A stretch of DNA of 64,000 bases from JAIEOG01 sp964519985 (GTDB lineage: Bacteria > Bdellovibrionota > FAC87 > UBA2466), in assembly GCA_964519985.1 (NCBI GenBank), contig CAZFMF010000012.1:1-64000 (forward strand). The letters run 5' to 3'. How positions within the stretch are numbered: position 1 is the first letter of the stretch; the number at the start of each line of letters is the position of its first letter. The notes under the pieces were generated by a model that saw only the letters and a list, made by a program, of their open reading frames with translations, searched no databases and was not told where the DNA came from. Below, piece by piece: positions 37,001-45,045 of the stretch. A program made the translations under genes and the position numbers.

Positions 37001-37628
37001 TGCGCCGCCGGAACTCATCAACCAAGTGCGTCCCGGTCAGACCGCGGCACTGGGTGGCCAGATGCGGCAGATTGCCGCTCTCTTTCTCGATATCCGAGAA
37101 TTCACCCGGCTATCCGAAACCCTGCCGCCGCAGGCTACGCTCGATATCTTGAATCAGGTGTTCACGATGGTGCAGGAAGTGGTTTCGAAACATGGGGGCT
37201 GGATCGACAAATTCCTCGGCGATGGTGCGCTTATCACCTGGGGCGCCGTCGGCGCACCCATCGACGGTTGCACAAACGCGGTGACCGCCGCCCTGGAGAT
37301 CCCGGCCAAACTTGAGGAAGTGAATCGGCGTCTCATCGCCAATGGTCTCAATGCCATTCGTATCGGCTTGGGGCTGAACTTCGGACCGGCGATTGTCGGC
37401 AACGTCGGGGCCGAATCGCGGATGGAGTTCACCAGTATCGGCGGCACTTTAAACGTGGCTTCGCGACTGGAAGGCCTCACCAAGGAACTGAAAGCCACGT
37501 TGGTGGTATCCGAATCCGTATTGAATGCGCTGCCGGCGACGCTACGCCAAAAGTTTAAGGAAGTTCCGGGTGTCCAAATTCGGGGGATAGCCCACCCCAT
37601 TACCGTTGGAGCTTTTGTTCATGAATAA
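34086..37628 (+). CDS. PilZ-PilZ-FeeM/GNAT-V4R-TM-GAF-class III cyclase fusion
   Basis: The protein has about 1,180 residues. TTG at 34086 is chosen because AGGAG lies 4-5 nt upstream; ATG at 34098 is an alternative. Domains: a PilZ-like region at about 18-130 (VVNYHHKGACL), a second PilZ-like at 135-240 (VQNVSENGMLL), an N-acyl amino-acid synthase/FeeM-like GNAT at 248-438 (RRTVEINKLSVHPNAQGT, APLYLRLGF), a V4R-like domain at 505-693 ending CYDGDETCTYDL, two membrane helices at 695-750, a coiled coil, GAF at 800-958, and a class III nucleotide cyclase at 961-1171. The cyclase keeps metal sites (LFLDIREFT, KFLGDG) and the Asn/Arg of LNVASRLE, so it should be active. Domain calls other than the cyclase and GNAT are moderate. 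Confidence 0.75.
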   Translation: MPRAMQPTAQKAEPKTESRSEDRHGESQLLFPVSMVVKLEDREIVVEVVNYHHKGACLRFSDVPAGLLEKLEAGKVAMDFFLGKRRLRGNVPFRLAWQSLAQDKTIGVEFLATSTEFVPRPTRFAVHTEFPPQVSAMDPMDPNRTVFFRVQNVSENGMLLLSSLANKHLLPGLILRNAQLTIPGQATITVSLFLVNTRRSETPGMFEIGASVEGNKSDYVAQVRRYISFLSPMEESERRNGEGEPVVLTKHLKHGTSYRVVTKPEDYAKVLKLRYAAYLSHSKVRTGSQWSDQGEGLAQEGTILAGFVGSQLLSTVELRFSDGPVPFRICKYFPDGKLPFSLQRRTVEINKLSVHPNAQGTDMFVGVYQRIHSILVQRGGYDVLIAATDKLAPLYLRLGFNKTGVTIPHPYLAGQNLNLLILPMQYYLEARQINPAAWVAVYENTQRYLESVGIARPLQRSLRYRILRAVGVLLQPFLRRKSGKKTAAGDRAPAKENTFSNPFVDPKWTSQHIIAPIMKPYVLEADAMIGTEKVDAILSRIGVPRTFFNRQANWLSVAFLDEFIDQFSTHGDIAELSRRSGERALQRDQIGVKYFFLKHFVTPEQTFRATEKILPKFNQSRSYELLEVSRSHAKFAIGVQPGYPLPKHRQSCLNWQTNLEAYFKIMAGTVGQVTKLTCCYDGDETCTYDLRWTQSRRILPALAAGLIGTGVLTGVAVMVWPWIRHFPLSTIALSIFGGGSFAAAVREIFLHRRDSKNFDHEFERLEQEGSEKYSELQQAKTTLDERYREARLLEDTAKKIQASNELTDILKVSLDAICKHFGFDRAFVMLADEGRKMLRTSAVACIKEGVEELWGFQVDVSQLRPNSIFVSSVFHTGNPVLIDNVDTHFFQFNEPSQKLIKKLGTRGFIMVPIPSENSRWGVLIADKTSPNKNLSRTDLTLLQRVAQHLGISLDKQAKLDHERGVRQLFQKYAPPELINQVRPGQTAALGGQMRQIAALFLDIREFTRLSETLPPQATLDILNQVFTMVQEVVSKHGGWIDKFLGDGALITWGAVGAPIDGCTNAVTAALEIPAKLEEVNRRLIANGLNAIRIGLGLNFGPAIVGNVGAESRMEFTSIGGTLNVASRLEGLTKELKATLVVSESVLNALPATLRQKFKEVPGVQIRGIAHPITVGAFVHE

Positions 37629-38340
37629 GCTGATGACTCTAATCGAAAACGCACAACGCCTCTTTAAAACCAAACTCGAGGCGATCTTAAACAGTCCGGA
37701 TGGACTGACCGAGGAGCAGTATGTCCGCTACCTCTCGATGCAGTACCACCTCACTAAGGGCGTACAACGCCACTTTTTCCAAATGGCCGGACATGCCGAT
37801 TTTGCTCGGCGCCGATCGTTTCGAAAGTTCCTGGTGGAATTCGCCAATGAAGAAGAACTGCACTACGAAATCGCCCTGAATGATTTGAAAGGGATGAACC
37901 GCACGCCGCTCGAATGTCCAGTTGATGTCACGCTCTGGTGGGCCTATTTCGATTCCATCGTCGGAACCCGACCTTTTGTTCGTCTGGGGGCAACGACCAT
38001 TCTGGAAAACATCGCCGCAACGTCCAGCGATGTTATCAAGCGACTCTTTGCGAGAGCGAGCTATCTCAACGAGCAGAATACCCGTTTCTTCACCATCCAT
38101 CAGCACGACGAGACGCTCCCCCACGGTGCCCAAATTCTAGATGCGCTCAAAGGCGGAAGGCTCGAACCCTCCCACTGGAACGATCTGATTCAAGGGGCAC
38201 AAATCGCTACCCATCTTTACTTGCGGATGGCGGATTGGTCGCTAAGTGTCCCGACCGCGGAGTCGGCGACCGAAGCGAAGCCCGAAAAAGCGTCCACCGA
38301 TACACCCGCCGTACTCCAGCTTGCACAAGGACGTCGGTAG
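37621..38340 (+). CDS. Haem-oxygenase-like (TenA/PqqC fold) protein
   Basis: The protein has 239 residues, all helical. Putative metal ligands follow the haem-oxygenase-like di-iron pattern: EEELHYEIAL (Glu, His, Glu), TILENIA, and the HQHDETLPHGAQ cluster (His, Asp, His). It is named by fold; the reaction is unknown. ATG at 37621 lies within the end of the cyclase gene (8-nt overlap), so the two are translationally coupled and probably work together. Its 3' end overlaps comF on the other strand by 134 bp. Confidence 0.7.
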   Translation: MNKLMTLIENAQRLFKTKLEAILNSPDGLTEEQYVRYLSMQYHLTKGVQRHFFQMAGHADFARRRSFRKFLVEFANEEELHYEIALNDLKGMNRTPLECPVDVTLWWAYFDSIVGTRPFVRLGATTILENIAATSSDVIKRLFARASYLNEQNTRFFTIHQHDETLPHGAQILDALKGGRLEPSHWNDLIQGAQIATHLYLRMADWSLSVPTAESATEAKPEKASTDTPAVLQLAQGRR

Positions 38341-38908
38341 CGCCGTTGAGCGTCGCGCCGGTCGTCAGCACATCGTCCACCAGAAGCGCGGCTTCGGGTA
38401 CCGAGTGCCCCCGCCACGCGAAGCAACCGGAAAGATTTTTCCGGCGCTCACGCTCGCGCAAAGTGCTTTGCGGCGGCGTCGCCCGCTTTTTTACCAACCC
38501 ATCCGGTTGAAACGCACCGACCCCCCGCCGCGCCAAACACCGCGCCAAGTATTCACTCGGATTGAAGCCCCGGCGCGCGTAGGTCGAATAGTGCAAGGGG
38601 ATGGGTATCAGCGCCACCTTCTCCGGAACAAACCCGAAACTCACCGCCTCGATGGCCGCATCAAAAAGTCGCAATCGCGCTTGGCAGTTTTCGAACTTAA
38701 TGGAGTGGAGAATGCCCCGCCAAGGTTCGCGGTAGTGCAGCGCCGACTGCGTCCACGCGCCCGGAACCACCTCCGCGAAAGGAAACCACAGGCAGTCGGC
38801 GCAGAGCGCCCCGTCGCAACGGCGCTGGCACCCCGAGCAGTGGTTCTGAAACCAAATGCCCAAAGCCAGATCAAAGACTTCTAGGACGCGGCCGAAAGGT
38901 CTCGACAT
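38207..38908 (-). CDS. comF: ComF family phosphoribosyltransferase-like protein
   Basis: The protein has 233 residues. An N-terminal zinc finger (CSGCQRRCDGALCADC) is followed by a PRTase domain with ALIPIPLH and the PRPP loop ALLVDDVLTTGATL. ATG at 38908 is preceded by GGGG; the longer TTG start is less likely. The last 25 residues extend beyond the family core and are encoded antisense to the haem-oxygenase-like gene. It overlaps comM by 28 nt. ComF acts in natural DNA uptake. Confidence 0.9.
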   Translation of the reverse strand: MSRPFGRVLEVFDLALGIWFQNHCSGCQRRCDGALCADCLWFPFAEVVPGAWTQSALHYREPWRGILHSIKFENCQARLRLFDAAIEAVSFGFVPEKVALIPIPLHYSTYARRGFNPSEYLARCLARRGVGAFQPDGLVKKRATPPQSTLRERERRKNLSGCFAWRGHSVPEAALLVDDVLTTGATLNGATDVLVQAGVRRVYRWTLFRASLRSPTPRSGHLATNPPSASKDG

Positions 38909-40389
38909 CGCAAACCCCAAGCTTCGAGCAAATGCGGCATGGCAATCTGCTCTTCCCCTTCGAGGTCCGCAATGGTGCGCGCTACCCGCAAGGTTTTATG
39001 CAAAGAACGGAAGCTCACCGACTCGCGCGCACACAGGCCGTCGAGCCAGCGGCTGCCGTCCGATCCAACCGCAAACGGACCTTGTTTGGGATCGACCTCG
39101 GCATCCGAGTTGAATCTTCCGGCCCTACCCCACCGCGCGGCCTGCCAGCGGTAGGCCGCTTCAATCGGAGGCAGAAAGTCTTTCAACGCAAAACGATCGT
39201 TCGCCGTGACCCCCTGGGGGCGGCTCAAGACGACCGCCAAGTCGATGCGATCGTAGAGTGGTCCGGAAATCTTGCGCCGGTAAGCTTCCGGTTTGCCCGG
39301 CGGACAGATGCACTGCTTGCGTGTATCGAGCGAATAGCCGCAAGGGCACGGATTCATCGCCGCGATCAACAAGAAGCGAGCGGGTAGCGTCAAGCGCGCG
39401 CCGACGCGATTGAGGTGGATTTCCCCGTTCTGCATCGGCTCGCGCAGCCCCTCCAGCACATCCTTACGAAACTCGGGAAGCTCATCCAAAAAAAGGATCC
39501 CTCCGTGCGCCAAAGTCACTTCACCACAATTCACCGTCGCATTGCCGCCCCCGATGAGTCCCGCCGGAGAAATGGAGTGGTGCGGGCTGCGAAAGGGGCG
39601 CAGCCCAAGATCCGCTTGCGCGGCATCGAAGTAGCCCTGATGCTTGATGAGCTGAATGAGTTCCGATTTTTCCAGCGGCGGGAGCAGAAAGCGCGCCGCC
39701 TTGGCCATCAGGCTCTTGCCCACGCCGGGTGGACCGATCATCAGAAGGTGGTGGCGGCCCGCCAACGCAATTTGTAGCGCGCGTTTTGCGAGCGGCTGCC
39801 CTTCCACGCCATCGAGGGCATCGCTCGGAATCGGCCGCGGCGAGAAAGGGGTGGCCGGTGATTCCGCGGCCGGGCCTTCGGACTCGAGCAGCCGAACCAC
39901 GTCCATCAGGCTCGAAGCCACTTGGATTTTCGGCGACAGGAGCAACCCGACTTCCACCGCGTTCTCGGCCGAGACTACCAAGGTTTCCACTTTGGAACTT
40001 TGCACCAAGGCTTCGGCCAGGGCCAAGGCACCGCGGACACCTCGAATGCGCCCGTCGAGCGAGAGTTCGCCGAGGAAACCGCAGGCCGCCAATCGCCGGC
40101 GGGAATTCAAGACGCCTTCTTCGGCGAGCAATGAGATCGCCACGCCCAGATCGAGCTGACTGCCCTGTTTTTTTTCCGTCGCGGGCGAGAGATGGATAAC
40201 GGCGCGCGATGAGGGGACGTCGTAGCCGAGCGCCGACAGACACGCCCGAATCCGTTCTCGGCTCTCCTTCACGACATCACCGGGCAAACCGGTAATCACA
40301 ATTCCGGGAAGGGACTTCTGTAGTGATGCTTCAATTTCCAGCACGACCCCTTGCGGGCCGCAGTGGGTAGCACTGTGGGTCAAGATCAT
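38881..40389 (-). CDS. comM: YifB/ComM family Mg chelatase-like AAA+ ATPase
   Basis: The protein has 502 residues. The N-terminal Lon-protease-like domain (LPGIVITGLPGDVVKESRERI, Ser-Lys region) precedes an AAA+ module with GPPGVGKS and GGILFLDELPEF, and the C-terminal Mg-chelatase region with RFLLIAAMNPCPCG and HLLEAWGLRCRDL. ComM is the hexameric helicase that promotes branch migration during transformation. Its overlap with comF supports a competence operon. ATG at 40389 is chosen over GTG at 40395. Confidence 0.93.
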   Translation of the reverse strand: MILTHSATHCGPQGVVLEIEASLQKSLPGIVITGLPGDVVKESRERIRACLSALGYDVPSSRAVIHLSPATEKKQGSQLDLGVAISLLAEEGVLNSRRRLAACGFLGELSLDGRIRGVRGALALAEALVQSSKVETLVVSAENAVEVGLLLSPKIQVASSLMDVVRLLESEGPAAESPATPFSPRPIPSDALDGVEGQPLAKRALQIALAGRHHLLMIGPPGVGKSLMAKAARFLLPPLEKSELIQLIKHQGYFDAAQADLGLRPFRSPHHSISPAGLIGGGNATVNCGEVTLAHGGILFLDELPEFRKDVLEGLREPMQNGEIHLNRVGARLTLPARFLLIAAMNPCPCGYSLDTRKQCICPPGKPEAYRRKISGPLYDRIDLAVVLSRPQGVTANDRFALKDFLPPIEAAYRWQAARWGRAGRFNSDAEVDPKQGPFAVGSDGSRWLDGLCARESVSFRSLHKTLRVARTIADLEGEEQIAMPHLLEAWGLRCRDLSAAS

Positions 40390-40478
40390 GCCCACGGCGA
40401 TTGCAGGATGCGGGCCGGCCGAATAGGCACGGTCGCGGCGAGCTAGGGTCCGGAATTCAGTCTCCGCATGTCGGGGGC

Positions 40479-41018
40479 CTAGTCCTGCTTGGTGAAAACG
40501 GCGGGCTCCAATAGGATGCCCTCCGGAGGTGGGATACGTAGATACGCTCCATCGAGCTCAAACACTCTGCCTTGAAAGTCCATGCCGACCGGGTAGCTGA
40601 ACGTGCCGCGTCCCATCACCGATTTTTCTTCGCCGACTTTCCAGTCGGTGTAACCGCCCATCTTATTGAGGTTGTAACTTTCGGCCGCGGTCTCATCCAG
40701 AATCAAAATAAACAGGGTGTTATCCCGCGCCACATTGAGCTTATTCCCGCTCACCGTAAACTTACCGGAAGTCCGCTGGACCGATGTCTTGGAGGAGCAG
40801 CTCTCCCCCCTATAGGTGACCTGCAAGGCATTATAGGTGCCGTCCGCCTGAAACTCGTGTCCGATTTGGGAAGCCCACTTGATCGCCCCAGAGCCTTCTA
40901 CCGTGCACGTTCCCAACCAAGTTCCAACCAGTTTGCTTGCCGACAAAGCCTTTTCATCGGACCCGCAAGCGGACAGCAAGAGCAAACCGGTAATTGCGGA
41001 CAATAGGATTTTCTTCAT
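40479..41018 (-). CDS. Putative lipoprotein, unknown function
   Basis: The protein has 179 residues. ATG at 41018 follows GGAAGGA; a longer in-frame extension lacks a signal sequence and was dropped. The signal peptide ends LLLLSACGSDEK, a clean lipobox with Cys at 19. The mature domain opens ASKLVGTWLGTC, the style of small lipocalin-like or META-like beta domains, and keeps two further Cys in the core. Function unknown; the 185-bp gap upstream (41019-41203) shows nothing recognisable. Confidence 0.8.
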   Translation of the reverse strand: MKKILLSAITGLLLLSACGSDEKALSASKLVGTWLGTCTVEGSGAIKWASQIGHEFQADGTYNALQVTYRGESCSSKTSVQRTSGKFTVSGNKLNVARDNTLFILILDETAAESYNLNKMGGYTDWKVGEEKSVMGRGTFSYPVGMDFQGRVFELDGAYLRIPPPEGILLEPAVFTKQD

Positions 41019-41203
41019 TGGCTTCCTTCCGATCGAGGCGCAAAAGCTCCACGTTTCATATGCAACGTGTGCCAGGTGCTTATAGAAGCAACCGTGGCGG
41101 GGATCAATGGTATCTTTTGGACGCAATGGACTCGTTGCGGCCACTGCATTCTGGTCGAATACGTGAGGTCATGGCTCTACCGCGGGCGACTTAGGTACGA
41201 AGC

Positions 41204-42007
41204 TCAGTCTCCCAAAAGCTTGCCCAAACGAAAGGTCGGTAACAGGCGACGGCTTCCGGCGCCCCCGTAAAGACTCACGGAACGCTTGGTGCGATCATGA
41301 AAATGAACGTAGATCCCCGATGGATTCGGTCCATCCGCTTTGGCATCGTAGGACGTCGACTCCAAAGCAGTATGGGTGCTAAGATTTTTGACCAGATCGG
41401 TAAAGTAAGTGTATTCGTCATCCCCCGGAAAGACGCGCCGTCGCGACTTGGCAAAAGTCTCTTCAAACGTCTTATTCAAAGCATCGATATCGGGGATACC
41501 CGACGAATATTCCGTGTCCCGGGCCGTTTTGAGCTCCGCGGCCAAGGCATCGATTTTCGCCGTCAGCTCATCGATCCGAGGTTGGTGCGTTTTTAACAAA
41601 GCCTGCAGACGTTCCAAGCGTTTGGGATCCGTTTCCTGGGAAATCTCCGCGCGCACCGGCGCTAGCGCTTCATCCAGACCATCCCGCTCGGTTTTGAGTT
41701 TCTTCTGTTGCCCTTCCTTTTCACCGAGGTGCTTCAACATTTCTGTATAGCGAGCGTCCAACCGCTCGTACGCCTTCAACAGTCCCTTAGGACCTCCCGC
41801 TTCAAAAAAACCGATCTGGCGGGGGTAAAGCGCAAAAAGGGTGTTTCCGCTTTTCTTGAAATGGTACCGCCCCATCTCGTCCTGCCAAATGACCAGCAAG
41901 GGTGGCTTGGTTTCCCCATCGAAAACTTCGACCGCGTCAGGAGCCGCCGCAAATGCCGCGATGTTCAGAAAGAGCGCGCCCGAAACCAAAGCTTGAACTA
42001 AGTGCAT
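41204..42007 (-). CDS. Secreted coiled-coil protein, paralogue 1
   Basis: The protein has 267 residues with a signal peptide (cleavage near AFAAAP, about 22). The domain DAVEVFDGETKPPLLVIWQDE is shared with the next gene. Residues about 75-165 are a long charged helix with Leu heptads (coiled coil). A C-terminal part has RRRVFPGDDEYTYFTDLVKNL and aromatic residues. AGAGGAG precedes the ATG. No family recognised. It is tandem with 42039-43001 (31-nt gap), an old duplication. Confidence 0.75.
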   Translation of the reverse strand: MHLVQALVSGALFLNIAAFAAAPDAVEVFDGETKPPLLVIWQDEMGRYHFKKSGNTLFALYPRQIGFFEAGGPKGLLKAYERLDARYTEMLKHLGEKEGQQKKLKTERDGLDEALAPVRAEISQETDPKRLERLQALLKTHQPRIDELTAKIDALAAELKTARDTEYSSGIPDIDALNKTFEETFAKSRRRVFPGDDEYTYFTDLVKNLSTHTALESTSYDAKADGPNPSGIYVHFHDRTKRSVSLYGGAGSRRLLPTFRLGKLLGD

Positions 42008-42038
42008 AACGACTCCTCTTTTTGAAACAGTTTCTCGC

Positions 42039-43001
42039 CTACTTCACCCGGAAGGAACGCGGAAGCCGATCCCCGCCGGTGGTTAGGTTTTCATATTCAA
42101 ATTTGTACGCGCGCACTCGATCACTTGGGCGCGAGCGAGCGAGATCCTCGGTAACGAAATTTCGTGGCTCATTGGTGGGCACCGCGTGCCCCCGGTATAG
42201 TCCGATCGAGCGTACATTCGGCCGACTCCAAAACTTTCTCTGCGCACCCCGGTCGGGTTCAAAACTGCTCCCGGTGGCGAGCGCGGTTCCAATCGTTTCG
42301 TAATAGGTCCAGCTCCGCGTATTGAGATAAAGACCGAGCGTGTCTACGTCGAGTTTGGGATCGTACGTGGCCCCTTTGTAGTGACTTTGCAATTGCTTCA
42401 CCAGCGAAGTGAAATAGACATGTTCCGAATCGGAGGGAAACACTCGTCGTGGGGACTTCGCCAGAGTGTCTTTGAACTTGTTGGTCAACGCATCGATGTT
42501 GGGAAGGGCTAGCTCCTCTTCCCGAACCGTTCTGACTTCGGCGTCCGCGGCATTGATCGCGGCGGCTAAGTGGGCAATCCGCTCTTCTTGGCTTTTCAAA
42601 AGTTCCTGGAGCCGCGCCAGTCGAACGCTTTTTGTCTCCCGTGCAATCTCTTCCCGCGTCAAGCGCGCGGCGTCCTCTACGCCCGCTCGATCCGCCTTCG
42701 TCTTCGTCCATTTCGCAACTTTCGCTTCGTAAACCTTTTGGAGCTCCGGCATCCGCTTTTCGATGGCTTCTAGGCTTTTAAGAAGTTCTTCCAGCCCCAC
42801 TTCATAAAATCCCACTTCGCGGGGATAGAGGACAAGCTCTCGATCCTTTGTCTTGAAGTGATAACGGGTGTCATCGCTCCAAAGGGTCAATGCCGGCGCG
42901 CTCGTATCGCCGTCGAAAACCTCTACCGCGTCGGGAAGCGTCGCCCACGCCGCCCCATTAAAGAGCAAAACGCCCGAGACCAAAGCCAGAAAAGACTGCA
43001 T
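42039..43001 (-). CDS. Secreted coiled-coil protein, paralogue 2
   Basis: The protein has 320 residues from ATG 43001 (AGAGGTG upstream). It has a signal peptide ending near WATLPDA. The same opening motif DAVEVFDGDT, a long coiled coil (about 75-170) and PRRVFPSDSEHVYFTSLVKQL match paralogue 1 along most of the length. It adds about 60 residues at the C-terminus. Periplasmic location is inferred from the signal peptide; no known family. Confidence 0.75.
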   Translation of the reverse strand: MQSFLALVSGVLLFNGAAWATLPDAVEVFDGDTSAPALTLWSDDTRYHFKTKDRELVLYPREVGFYEVGLEELLKSLEAIEKRMPELQKVYEAKVAKWTKTKADRAGVEDAARLTREEIARETKSVRLARLQELLKSQEERIAHLAAAINAADAEVRTVREEELALPNIDALTNKFKDTLAKSPRRVFPSDSEHVYFTSLVKQLQSHYKGATYDPKLDVDTLGLYLNTRSWTYYETIGTALATGSSFEPDRGAQRKFWSRPNVRSIGLYRGHAVPTNEPRNFVTEDLARSRPSDRVRAYKFEYENLTTGGDRLPRSFRVK

Positions 43002-43054
43002 AGGCACCTCTACATTCGAGGGGAAGCATTTAGGCCGGCCCGCCAAAAGTCAAA

Positions 43055-43837
43055 CTACAGAAACACTTTCCGGCGCTTTTTGAGTTCTGCGTTCATCGCC
43101 TTTTGCAGTTGTAGCCGAATCTTCCGACTGAGCGCGGTCACGGCCTCTTGATCCTTCGCTTTTTCCGGATCCTTCTCGACAAGAATCGGGGGCAGGAAAA
43201 CGATTTTCCATTTGGCCGGCAACGGAATCACATTCAATGGCACAGGAATGATGATGCCGATGAGGTCTTTCGCCCAGCGGATCTGCGATAAAGTGATGTG
43301 AGTCTCCTCGGCGCCAATCACGAAAGCCGGAACGATTGGGGCACCCGTCTCCAAAGCTAAGCGCACAAACCCACGCCGAAATTTCCGTAACTGGTAGCGT
43401 TTGCGGGTGGGTTTGAAGTTCCCTTCTTCGCCTTCGGGGAAGAGCAGCAACGGTTGCCGGCGACGCAAAATCTCCAGGCCATTGTCGAACGTCGCCGGTA
43501 CGAAACCCAAGCGATGGGCATGAACCGAGATTTCCGGAGAAAAAAACCAGAGTTTGTGCGCGATGATGTGGGGGATGCGTTTCTTTACCTGCGCGACGTG
43601 GTGAACGAGCATCAGGGCATCGAACCCCATATAGCCGCTGTGGTTGGCGATCAGGATGTAAGGGCCTTTGTCGGGAATGTTTTCGCCCCCTTCGACGGTC
43701 ACCCGCAAATAGCGCTTGATGATTTCAAGGAGGAAAGCCGGCAGTACCTTGTAAGCAAATGCCTCGGGGGTGTGTCCGGCGCGCTTGATGGCTCCCCGCA
43801 ATGCCCTTTCGAAAAAACCTGGCATGGGGAAGTTCAT
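43055..43837 (-). CDS. PlsC-type phospholipid/glycerol acyltransferase
   Basis: The protein has 260 residues. An LPLAT fold is shown by PYILIANHSGYMGFDALML (catalytic His and Asp) and LLLFPEGEEGNFKPT (acyl-acceptor binding), then GAPIVPAFVIGAEE. It probably acylates a lysophospholipid or related lipid at the inner membrane. Start ATG 43837 is used because the 13 codons upstream in frame are entirely inside the CATTGCGA repeat. The repeat fills the gap to the next gene. Confidence 0.88.
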   Translation of the reverse strand: MNFPMPGFFERALRGAIKRAGHTPEAFAYKVLPAFLLEIIKRYLRVTVEGGENIPDKGPYILIANHSGYMGFDALMLVHHVAQVKKRIPHIIAHKLWFFSPEISVHAHRLGFVPATFDNGLEILRRRQPLLLFPEGEEGNFKPTRKRYQLRKFRRGFVRLALETGAPIVPAFVIGAEETHITLSQIRWAKDLIGIIIPVPLNVIPLPAKWKIVFLPPILVEKDPEKAKDQEAVTALSRKIRLQLQKAMNAELKKRRKVFL

Positions 43838-43840
43838 ACC

Positions 43841-43924
43841 AGTCATTGCGAACGCAGTGAAGCAATCTAAACGCACTGCTTCGCAGCGCGAGATTGCTTC
43901 AGCCCTTCGGGCTTCGCAATGACT
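43841..43924. repeat. CATTGCGA/GAAGCAATCTC palindromic repeat, copy 1
   Basis: AGTCATTGCGAA at 43841-43852 is matched exactly by TTCGCAATGACT at 43913-43924. Between them lie GAAGCAATCT and AGATTGCTTC, a second inverted pair. It is a full palindromic unit of a widespread intergenic repeat type. It spans exactly from the acyltransferase start region to the stop codon of the next gene. Confidence 0.85.
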
Positions 43925-45024
43925 TAAGCCGCTGACTCCACTTTGATGACGCCGCTCTTTTTAAGGCCAATGAGGCATTCATAGAGCACGACGTCCGGCA
44001 GGGGATTGTAGTCGAGGATCTGAGAAACACGGGCAAGCTCCACGACGGAGGAGAGAGTCGAAAACTGGTAACGGTCCAATTGTGTTCCGCCGTGCAAGGC
44101 CGAGGGTTCCAATTGGAGACGAAGCTGCGCGGGCGGAAGATGCGCCCGAATCTTATCGAATCGGCGGTAGAACGCCTCGCCTTCTGAACAAATATCGCGC
44201 AACGGCAATGAGAACTCGTCGACCACCACAGTCTCATTGGGATCACGATGTTTGAAACTGAATTGCGGCTCATCCCAAAGAAACATGCGGTAAATCGCCT
44301 TCAGTGCCCTGGCCTCACCGCACTGGGCGGCCACCGGACGGCCCTGCAAAAACTCCACTTGGCCCTTACCGTTTTTCGCCTCAATGGTGAGCGAACCCGT
44401 ACGCTCAAGATCCTGCACCGTCAAAAGCGCGTCGGCAAACTTTTGCGCCTTGTAGAAGGGCAAGCGCGTTTCACCGGATGTTGCGGCCAGCGCTCCCAAA
44501 AACTCACTTTGCAGGGTCCCGCGCTCAAATTTCGCAAGTCCCGTTTTGAGTTCGGTAAGCCACGGTCCAGCCTCACCGGCCTGGTCCAACTGAAGCAAAA
44601 CAGATTTGATCGAGAAGAGAAGATCTTCGGAGCGCTCGGACGCCTCGGCGCGTGCCATCGCCCGGCGGACCGCATCCAACGCCCGGGCGTCGCCGTCGGT
44701 CGGATTTTCGATCACCGAATACACACGCTGGTCGGTGGCCACCGCGAGATCTTGTTTGGAAAAATTCTTGCCGATCCAAATCAAGATCAAGCGCCGACCC
44801 GAACGCCGTAGCGTTTCGATCAGACCATGGCTCTCGGCCGTTTGCTCGAGAATCACCACGCCGACGCGATTCTTCGCCACCGGAGTGGCAAGGAACGTGG
44901 CGGCGTTGGCCTCAAAATGAATGTCTAAAGAGCCAGACTGCTGGAGCGTCCCAAGGAACTGCTTCAACCAAGGCGAGGGATTTCCCAGAAAGGTCAGCCG
45001 GCCCGTCCCGGGTCGGTTTTCCAC
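43924..45024 (-). CDS. Receiver-like plus DUF4388 protein
   Basis: The protein has 366 residues from GTG 45024. Residues about 10-115 look like a receiver-type alpha/beta domain (RVGVVILEQTAESHGLIETL, RLILIWIGKN) without a clear phosphoacceptor Asp. DUF4388 follows at about 210-280 (ADALLTVQDLERTGSLTIEA, GRPVAAQCGE). The remainder is helical. DUF4388 proteins are common in deltaproteobacterial signalling. The mRNA may be leaderless (see 45031-45036). Confidence 0.72.
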   Translation of the reverse strand: MENRPGTGRLTFLGNPSPWLKQFLGTLQQSGSLDIHFEANAATFLATPVAKNRVGVVILEQTAESHGLIETLRRSGRRLILIWIGKNFSKQDLAVATDQRVYSVIENPTDGDARALDAVRRAMARAEASERSEDLLFSIKSVLLQLDQAGEAGPWLTELKTGLAKFERGTLQSEFLGALAATSGETRLPFYKAQKFADALLTVQDLERTGSLTIEAKNGKGQVEFLQGRPVAAQCGEARALKAIYRMFLWDEPQFSFKHRDPNETVVVDEFSLPLRDICSEGEAFYRRFDKIRAHLPPAQLRLQLEPSALHGGTQLDRYQFSTLSSVVELARVSQILDYNPLPDVVLYECLIGLKKSGVIKVESAA

Positions 45025-45030
45025 ATACTT

Positions 45031-45036
45031 ATTTTA
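45031..45036 (-). promoter_or_regulatory. -10-like TAAAAT before DUF4388 gene
   Basis: On the minus strand TAAAAT ends 6 nt before GTG 45024, with no Shine-Dalgarno between them. The spacing is the same as at 3804-3816. Confidence 0.35.
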
Positions 45037-45045
45037 TCACGGCTT

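Noticed and set aside
43838..43876. N-terminal 13 residues of the acyltransferase ORF
   Set aside because: Encoded by the palindromic repeat; the ATG at 43837 gives a normal N-terminus.
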